Below, piece by piece: positions 11,201 to 20,200 of a stretch of 64,000 nt of DNA (position 1 is the first letter of the stretch; every line of letters begins with the position of its first letter). The notes beneath the pieces were generated by a model. It was not told the DNA's origin. It saw nothing but the letters and a program-made list of their open reading frames with translations, and ran no database searches. The position numbers and the translations under genes were made by a program. Source of the DNA: Hippopus hippopus (Eukaryota > Mollusca > Bivalvia > Cardiida > Cardiidae); the NCBI GenBank assembly GCA_946811185.2, contig OX328103.1, forward strand, positions 30,932,266 to 30,996,265, written 5' to 3'.

Positions 11201-14200
11201 AGTGGCTCCAGGTAGCAATCATAAAGAGTAATTAACCACAGCAAGATTTATATGTAATGAAGGAGTTTACAGATGAGCATTCAAATGTTTTTAAAATGAT
11301 AGTATTTGTTGTTAAATAGGCAAAATACATTGTGTGAAAGGAAAACAAGGCTGGTTGCAAGCATTTTCACCCCTTCCCACAATGTTTTCAAAAGCTTTCT
11401 ATCTCAGGGTCATTAAACCTCAAGATTGTGTGGTAAATGGTTAACTCCTTACAAAACGACAAAATTTTGGACAGGTCCAAACTAAACGCATTTGCAGACT
11501 ACGAAGTACATGTAAATGTAACTCAAATATTTAAATTTGTTTTGGGAAAGGTAGCAAACATCGTGGGAAAAGGAGAAAATGCTGGTTACCAGCGTTTTCT
11601 CCTTTTCTAACAATGTTTTCAGAAGGCCTTATCCTCAGGGTCGTGAAAACCCAGGATTGTTTGGTAAAGGGTTAATATAAATATATATAATTTGTTCCTC
11701 AAAAAGTTTGGAAAAAATATTTCTAAAATAAAACTAACTTAAACTAAAAGCATTTTGGGTTCATTTAATGTATTAATCAACAGTTCTTTTTTAAAAAAAA
11801 AAAGAAGAATATTCATATACATAATTTACATGTTTCGATTCTTCTTTCCTTACCACAGACAATACAAAGAAGCTTTTGTAAACAAAACATACAGTCTGAT
11901 TGATGATCTGTACTGTCCACTACTTTGTTCTAAGTTATCACCAAACAGTCTCTTCATCTTGCAGCTAAACTGTATTCATAGCCATTGGAAAAGTGTAGTT
12001 TATTTACTTGGTAGGTTTTCATACGGATTTCAATTCTTCTCCTTCTAAAGAAAGAATAGGAACATGCAAATGCATATATTTTGACTCCAAACTTGATGTT
12101 ACAATGTCACTGTTCTTTTCACCATACCATCAAGCAAAATACTAGACAATTTAGATCAATGGTCACACTGCATGTTATGTGCAATCTCATCTTGATTTAC
12201 AATGACAACAAAAGCACATCATTTTACCCTTACTACAGTTAGAATTCAACAGAAAATTTGCTACCTAACTCTTACCTTCAAGTTCTTTCTCTGTAGAAGA
12301 CATCATTTGTTTGTGAAGTTCTCTGGTTTCACTTGCTGACAGGCCTTCTAAATGATCAATAATGATAACATGTGGAACATTTTCTCTGGCTTTTTTAAAC
12401 ATGGCTGTCACTGCATTACCACTAGAGTTATAAACAAATGATAACTGCTACAATTGTTTCCCTATGTATACCTTTTAGATACATATTACAATATTTAAAA
12501 GTAACTAGCACATGAACAAAAAAATATTATTTTTGAGTAAATGGTATTAGTAATCCTTTAGCAAACAATCATTAATGAAACTCAGAAAAAAGGCTTCTGA
12601 AAACATTGTGAAAGGAGAAAATGCTGGTAACCTGCATTTTCTCCCCTCACAATGATTTCCTCTCTTTCAAAAACGAATCTTATCATTTAAACCACATTTG
12701 TCATCTGCAAATGTTTTCAAATTGGACAAGTCTAAAATTTTGTTGTTTGGTACAGAGTTAATGCATACTTTTGAGTAATAATTGAATTTACAATTAAAAC
12801 AATCTACCATTTAAAACACACATGGACAAAAAGAAATACTTTTATAAAACTTTTAATATTTGGGGGGATCTTTGACTTGAATTATACTGAAATACATGTA
12901 AAAAAATTATTCTGTATTAAGAGCATTACAACCCAGTGACCATCTTCACTTAAAAATCAGACACAAACATTTACCTGTAACTGTTTAGAGTCATAAATGT
13001 TTGTAGAGTACAATATGAATGTCTTATCTCCTTGGCAACAGCAGTGGCTAAACTGGCCTTTCCGCTTCCTGCTGGCTGCAACATTAAAAATTGAACAAAT
13101 GATTCTTTGCATGTCTCTGTATTTTCCAATTTTAGCATTTACCTCACGAGGCAAAAAAAGGTGCTTTTGGGGACAGTGTAGATCAAGGTCAAAGTCTGAT
13201 CACAGACCTACATTTACTAGTATCTGTTTGAAGTTGTACATTACAGCAAAGCAGATGTGAAGCAAAAAATTTTGTATTTCAAGGAAGTATCTGTAATTTT
13301 TCTATAAAACTTTTAACTAACTTTTCATTTGTGACCTTGGTAAATAAAAGTAAAAAAAACAAAAACCAGAAAAACTGAAAAGAATCAAGAACATTTTAGA
13401 AACTGACAAAAATTGGTATTTTTTTAAATGTCAAAATACTCACACCAAATAGAAGCAAACCCCTCCATGCATGACGTTTCCCTGAAAAAAGAAAAAAAAG
13501 CCTCATGAATAATTTATAACATGTTTATTATTATCTATACGTGTATAATTATATAGACAGAAATAAATTCATTGCATGATAATGAGTCATAACACTTCAC
13601 CTCATATTGGCTTTTAATATTCTTAACCCTTTAATTACCAAACAAGCACAGGTTTCAATGACCCTGAGAAAGAAGCCTTTTGAAAACCTTGTGGAAAAAA
13701 GGAGAAAATGCTGGTAACCAGCATTTTCTCCTTTTCCCACAATGTTTTCTACCTTATGATAGACAGATTTCATGATTTCAGCCACATGTCAATTGTTGTC
13801 TGCAAATGCTTTTAATTTGGACAAGTCTTCATTTCTGTTGTATGGTAAAGGGTTAATTGCCTATCAAAACTAAAGTTCCTTTTAAGTACTTGACATCTGT
13901 GTAGAGAATGATAGGACTGCAGAGAATGTGCACTTTGATCTTGGATCTGTTCTGTCCAAAATTCTATGTTTGCTGGCAAAAACCAGAATTAAACCTGCAG
14001 TATTTTGATCCATTTTTTTTTTTTGCCACACAGTCCCAAATTTTGAAGACCCTGAGGAAGAAACCTTTTGAAAACATTGTGGCAAAAGAAGAAAATGCTG
14101 GTAACCAGCATTTTCTCCTGTTCCCATAATATTTTCTAACCGTTCAAAAATAAATTTAAAATTTTTAGGCATGTTTATTTTGTCATCTGAAAAAGCTTTC

Positions 14201-17200
14201 AATTTGGTCCTGTCAAAAATTTTGTTGTTTGGTAGGGGTTAAATTCCCCCAAAAAGGGTTCATCAGATCCAACCAGAGTAAACAGCATTTATATTCATTG
14301 TGCAACATTTTGAAGGCAATGATTTGTATATGTAGATCTGCTGGTTAAATATTTCCTATGGGCTTTTATTCATTAACAATATGAAATAACTTTCAACTTC
14401 CTACAGATCTTGTTAGGGTGCCAAGCCCTGGTAGCTCAGTCGGTAGAGAGCAGGATTTGAGAACAGGGAGTGTTGGGTTCAATCCTTGGCTTGGTAAATT
14501 TCTTTCCAAGGATTGATGATAGTCATTGCGACAGGATTCATTCCTCTCCCACTGCTGACCATTGTCTCAATGATGGTTATGTGGGAAAGTAGCCTGTGGC
14601 TTGAAAAGAGAATTGTGCAGAGTACTGGCAAAAGAGACTCCAGGAAAGCATGGATAGGTGCACTGGCTGCTGCGATATAACTGAAATAATGTTGAAAACG
14701 GTGTTAAACACCAAAAAATTTATCGATCATGTTAGGGTCTTAGCGCTTTACCATTTAATCCTGTGTTTTGATAGCCATTGGGAAGAAGGCTTTTGAAAAC
14801 ATAGTGGGAAAATGAGAAAATGCTGGTGACCAGCAATTTCTCTTTTTCCCACAATGTTTTCTTCCCTTTCAAACACCAATCTTATGATTTTAGCTACGTT
14901 TTATATGTTATCTGTATGTGAATTTGGAGTAGTCTTTTCTTGATGTTGTTGTTTGATAAGCAGTTTAAATGTAAATGATGTACTGGATATATATTTTAAG
15001 CAATTTAATACACCTTTCAAATTACAAATTTAAATGACTGCAGGGAAAAAAATTCTTGGTGTGCTAAATCGATTGAATTAAGAAATTGATTTTCAATTAC
15101 AATTTCTGTCATCTTCAGTTATCAATTGACTACCTCCAGCAGACAACCTTTTGCACCTTACCCATAATGATATCTTTTTTTTTTCTTTTTGCCACAAAAT
15201 ATTCATACAAATTCATTTCTAAGCTTAAGTCTTTGTTTATCTATATTTCACTCCAAGCTATTAAACTTGTCTGTTGAAAATTTGTGTCAAGAGGTAATAA
15301 ATCAACAGCAGAAGAGAAAGACAAGTAATGTCTTGTCTCTGTAAAAAAAAAAGAAAGGAGGAATGCTCTCTGAAAAAAGGGGCCTAATGCATCTGCAAAA
15401 TGTATCAACCCAGGTCAGACTGCGCAGTCTGCACAGGCTAACCTGGGTTGAAACTTTTTGTTTTGGTCAAAAGGACCAATCTACCTCATGATTCAGGCAG
15501 TTGTTAGACAAAATGGATTTTATGGATCCATCATTATGTGATGACTTGGCTTCATATAATGATTCACAGAGATACATTGAACCCCCTTTTCCCTGATCAC
15601 AGCTCAAATACAATATTCAATAGGTCTTTGTTTGACACAAGATATTGGAAGCGTCTAACCAGTAATCACTAGCTTGGAAGGGTCTGTCCTTAATACTTTA
15701 TCATACAAATACATTTTTTAATTCATGCAGAAGATAGCTCTAGGAAAAAAAGACCATTGAAGAGAAAAAGTGTTATTGCTTTAGACAAACCACTTACAAA
15801 TGTACCATGCTCCGTGAATTGTGGGCTTAATGCATCTGCACAAAGTATCTACCCAGGTCCGCCAGCACAGTCCACACAGGCTGACCAGGGTCAAGACTTT
15901 TTGCTTTTGGTAAATGTAAAGGACCAGTGTACATGTACCTCATGATTCAGTCAGTTGTTATACACAATGGATTTTATGGATTCATAATTATGTGATGACT
16001 AGCTTGGTATCATGCATCAAAGAGATACTTTAAGACCCATTTTGTCAGAGCATGGCCCAAAATCAATTGATATACCATTCAGTAAAGAGGAAATATCTTA
16101 AGAGAGGAGAATGTCTTTTCTAAAGCATTATTAAATCGTGGTCTAAGAAAAGCTACCTGTTAAAGGTTTCTGGTTCTATTTCAAAAATGCATTTTCTGCA
16201 GGATATATTTTACCTACCGGTATGTTGTAATGGGTAAAAAGCTTGTGTGATAACAGATTAAAATTTCTCTTTAAGATAATTTATGAAACATCATATTTAC
16301 TGCCACTATACAAAACCAATTTGCACCAATTTCAGGTCTTTTTGATCAGAATATCCTAATAAAATACTGAACAGAGTAGATCTGTAATAGAAATCAGAAT
16401 AAATATTCTGTGCAGTCTGATCTTGATCTACACTATCAGTAATGCAGTCTGATCTTGATCTACACTATCAGTAAGTTCACAAATTGCCCTAAGCAAACTA
16501 AGAGTTAACTCATGTATAGATGTATTCAAGAGAAATAAATTTTAACCAGACATGTCGCTGAATAATATTATAAACCTGTGACACACTGTACCTTTAACTG
16601 TTGAGCTTACCACACAACAAAAAATTCAGACTTGTCCAAATTCAAAGCATTTGCAGATGACAAATGTCTTGTCGTTTAAGTAATGAAATTTGTCTTTAAA
16701 ATGGTACAAAATATTGTGGGAAAAGGAGAAAATGCTGGTTACCAGCATTTTCTCCTTTTCTCACAATGTTTTCAAAAGCCTTCATCTTTTGGCTTGTTAC
16801 AACACTGGATTGCTTGGTGAAGCCTTCAGAAGGGTAAATTTCTTTTGATTCATATAGGTATATGTTCAAATATGTTTATATCACATCAAAACTACTGAGC
16901 CATACAATATATGTGCATGATTTAGGTTTCACTTTTTAGTTCAATGAATAAATATAGTGAGCTCTAAACACTTTTTTAAGTGTTGATTTTTTCGCCATTT
17001 ATGGTTTAAGACTTTTTAACCCTTTACCAAACAACTAGATATTTTATGAACATTAAGAAAGAAGGCTTTTGAAAACATAGTGAAAAAGGAGAAAATGCTG
17101 GTAAACATAGTGAAAAAGGAGAAAATGATGGTAACCAGTATTTTCTCCTTTTTCCCACCATGTCTACCCTTTCAAAGACAAATATCAAAGTGTGAGCCAC

Positions 17201-20200
17201 ATTTGCATGGTCTGCAAATGCTTTCAACTTGGACCAGTCTAAAAATTTGTCATTTAGTAAAAAGTTTAAATGCTTGAACAGCTCTGAAATGATCTTTGTA
17301 TTAAATGGGATACTCTACAAGAATTTTGATTAAATATAATAAACACCCATAAAAGAATTGTGGCAAAGGGAAAAAAAAAAGCTCATTATGAGCATTTTTT
17401 CCTTTTTCCACAATGTTTTAAAAAATTGTGAGACAGTAATTAGCAGCAGGTAATGAGCTTGTGGAATTTAGAGGATTTTTTTTTTTTTAATTGATTTTTA
17501 CATGCATCATACAACTGTACATTTTTCAATTCAATTCTTTGCTCCACATTGATGTTCTTACATTTATTTTGAAGTGAAGAAGACACTTTACTGTCTGCAG
17601 ACAACCTGAAACATTGTGGCAGAGACAGAGAGGAAACAAAGATCATTTAAATAAAATCATATGTGCTTAAAAAGCTGAACACTGTCAAGCAATTTTATGA
17701 AGATCTTCTGCTTATGAAAGCTATAGAGTACTCATTGGTCTATTCTGTTATTATGATTTTTTCTTTTTACAAATGCTAAACTAGACCTACATACCTGTAA
17801 ATAACTGGGGAAATTTTGTTGGTATCAAAACTGTTTCTTTTACAGCATTTTTCTCTGGTCTTGTTCCCAAATCACTATAACTGTTTCGCCTTGGGCTGAT
17901 GACAGCTGGAATGATATAACAGGTTGAAATTTAGGCTGTGCCTGATGATCAAACAAATTTTAAAAAAAAAAGATCTATAGTTAGTTTCTTTTTCAAGTTT
18001 CCCCCTCCAATTTCTTGTCGACAAGTTGGCAGCAAGCCATAAACAGAAACCATCTGTGGACGAAAACAGTAGAAAATCTGTAAAATGGAATAGACTCAAA
18101 ACTGCTATTAAATCCAGTTCAATCTGGCATTACCAAACAATCCAGACTTTTAACAACCTTCAGAATGAAAGCTTTTGAAAACTTTATGGGAAATGAGAAA
18201 ATAATGGTAAGCAAGCAGCTCTTTCTTCTGTGCAAACATTGTTTTCAACTTTCCAAAGGCAAATTCAACAATTTGATCCTTATTTAATGTGTTGTCTGCA
18301 AATGATTTGGATTTGGAAAATTTCAAAGTTTTGTAGTTTGGGAATGAGTCAAACTGAATGATAAAGTTACTAGCCAACCACACAACAGTTAAGATCAGAA
18401 GGGTCTGTATTCACCATCAATTCTTAAGAACATTCTCAGTCTTATTCTTAAGAATTTTCTAACTTTCAGAGTAACATAGCTTCTGACTGGCTAAACCATT
18501 TGGTTTAGCCAATCAGAATTTGTGTTTCTTTCAAATTTAAATCTAGAAAATCTTGGAAAGTAAGATAAAAAATGTTCATAAGAAAGGTTTATATATATAG
18601 TTATAACATATTTATTTTACATCGATTGAGAAACAAGTTCTAACAACTTATACTTATCTCTCTCAATTCTGCTTCCTCTAAACTACGCAAGTGTCTAATG
18701 TGGGGGCCATTGAACAGTCCCAAAGTTGACACTTGCTCCCAGGTATCGGACTCGGGACCTTTTGGTTACGAGGTCGACACTCTACCTCACAACTATGGAC
18801 ACCACAGAATGGTTAGTGAATACAGACCCAGCACTTCAGATTGTACTTCTTAAGGATTTTTTTTTTTTCACGCAAATTAACTGACTTCAACAATGATTTT
18901 ATCCCTTGATTGATTTTTTTCAAATTCAGACCTGGCCTCCTCGATGGCTTGTAATTGTCAAAAAAGCTGTAAAAAATGGCGGATATCTCCGGTGAAAAGG
19001 TGTCTACTTAAGGATCGCCGAATGTTACAGGTACATTTGGTGTTATCTGTTACTAGGGTAAAGGAAATTGTGATCACTCTTCGTTTCGTTGGTGATTTTG
19101 GGTGGGTAAGGCATTTTTGTGTTGTCGCTGGTAATCAAGGCGTTGCATTCCTTGTGTTTCTTTATACAGGGGAGTATTTTTTTCATATTTAATCATATAT
19201 TTTCATTACAGAATGTCAGATTCCTGTGGTCCAGTCAGCTAAATGTTCAGTCAAAGTTTTCAAAAAGTATCCCGCCTAAAATTGCATCTCACTATAGTTT
19301 TGTTATTGTTATTATAAGTTGCATTGGCATTTTCAGCTGGTTTGTTTGAATTATAATAAGACTTCGTCCAAATGCAACTGTATTTCAGAAATTTCACAAA
19401 AGTCTTCTAATCTAATAATACAAAAAACTCACTCTCCCCTAACAGATCTCAAGTGATGCCTCGTCTGTGAATTTTAAAGCGTTTCGGAACTGAAAGCAAC
19501 AGGTGTAAGGCATGAAAATTGTAGGCCTACCTAGCAACTGATACATCGTTTGAATATATCCATTTCGGCCATTGGACGCATTTTTGTTGATCTTATAACC
19601 CTACTTCTTGATAGTTCGGTGTATGTGTTACATTTTTTTTTTAACAAGTGTGGCAAAATTCTTATACGGAATCCGACTTAACATTTTTCCACCCTTAATG
19701 CCTTTTTCCCTTTCCATGTTTCTATAGGCTGCAAAAGTCGTCTGCGTTTTTAGTCACTGCGCTAAACTACTCTCTACAAAGAAGAATTCGATAGTTTTCT
19801 GAAAACGACATTCTTTCAATTTTTGCGTGATATCAGCAGCCATATCTCACCTTTTGGAATAAGATATGATTTGTTTTTCCATCAGATGTTCAGGCTATTG
19901 TATTCGTCACATTTAGAAATAAACATAAATAACAGAATCTCTTCATACTTCTAAACCAAGAGCGCGCTTGAATTTATTTCCATACAAAAACATTGGTACG
20001 AACCGAGGTACGAAACCTAGTTCTGACTAAAGGACACAAGCGAAGCAAAGTAACGGAACGGAAAGGAAACCTTACTCAGAAACGGTTTTAAATTTCGACT
20101 GGAGTTTACCTTAATACAGCATTACACGCTTGTATGATAATTTACGGATAAATACAGTATAAATGTGTTACAGTTGGCACACTTGGCAAGCTCCGCACTG

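Noticed and set aside
13444..13481. Whether the pseudoenzyme gene is simply a dead pseudogene
   Set aside because: All nine exons keep frame, consensus splice sites and VPS4-specific structural motifs; losses are confined to catalytic positions and two in-frame 18-base shortenings.
14420..14495. tRNA gene
   Set aside because: Box A and box B-like words are present, but the cloverleaf is imperfect and the stretch continues into a SINE body with a target duplication.
17875..18099. Minus-strand frame overlapping exon 2 of the pseudoenzyme gene
   Set aside because: It is in the wrong phase; the supported reading uses the acceptor at 17906-17907 and matches the VPS4 helix before the P-loop.
18976..19035. 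Plus-strand short start MADISGEK with a possible donor
   Set aside because: A plausible ATG context, but the frame stops within four codons and no second exon could be linked. It lies inside a minus-strand intron.
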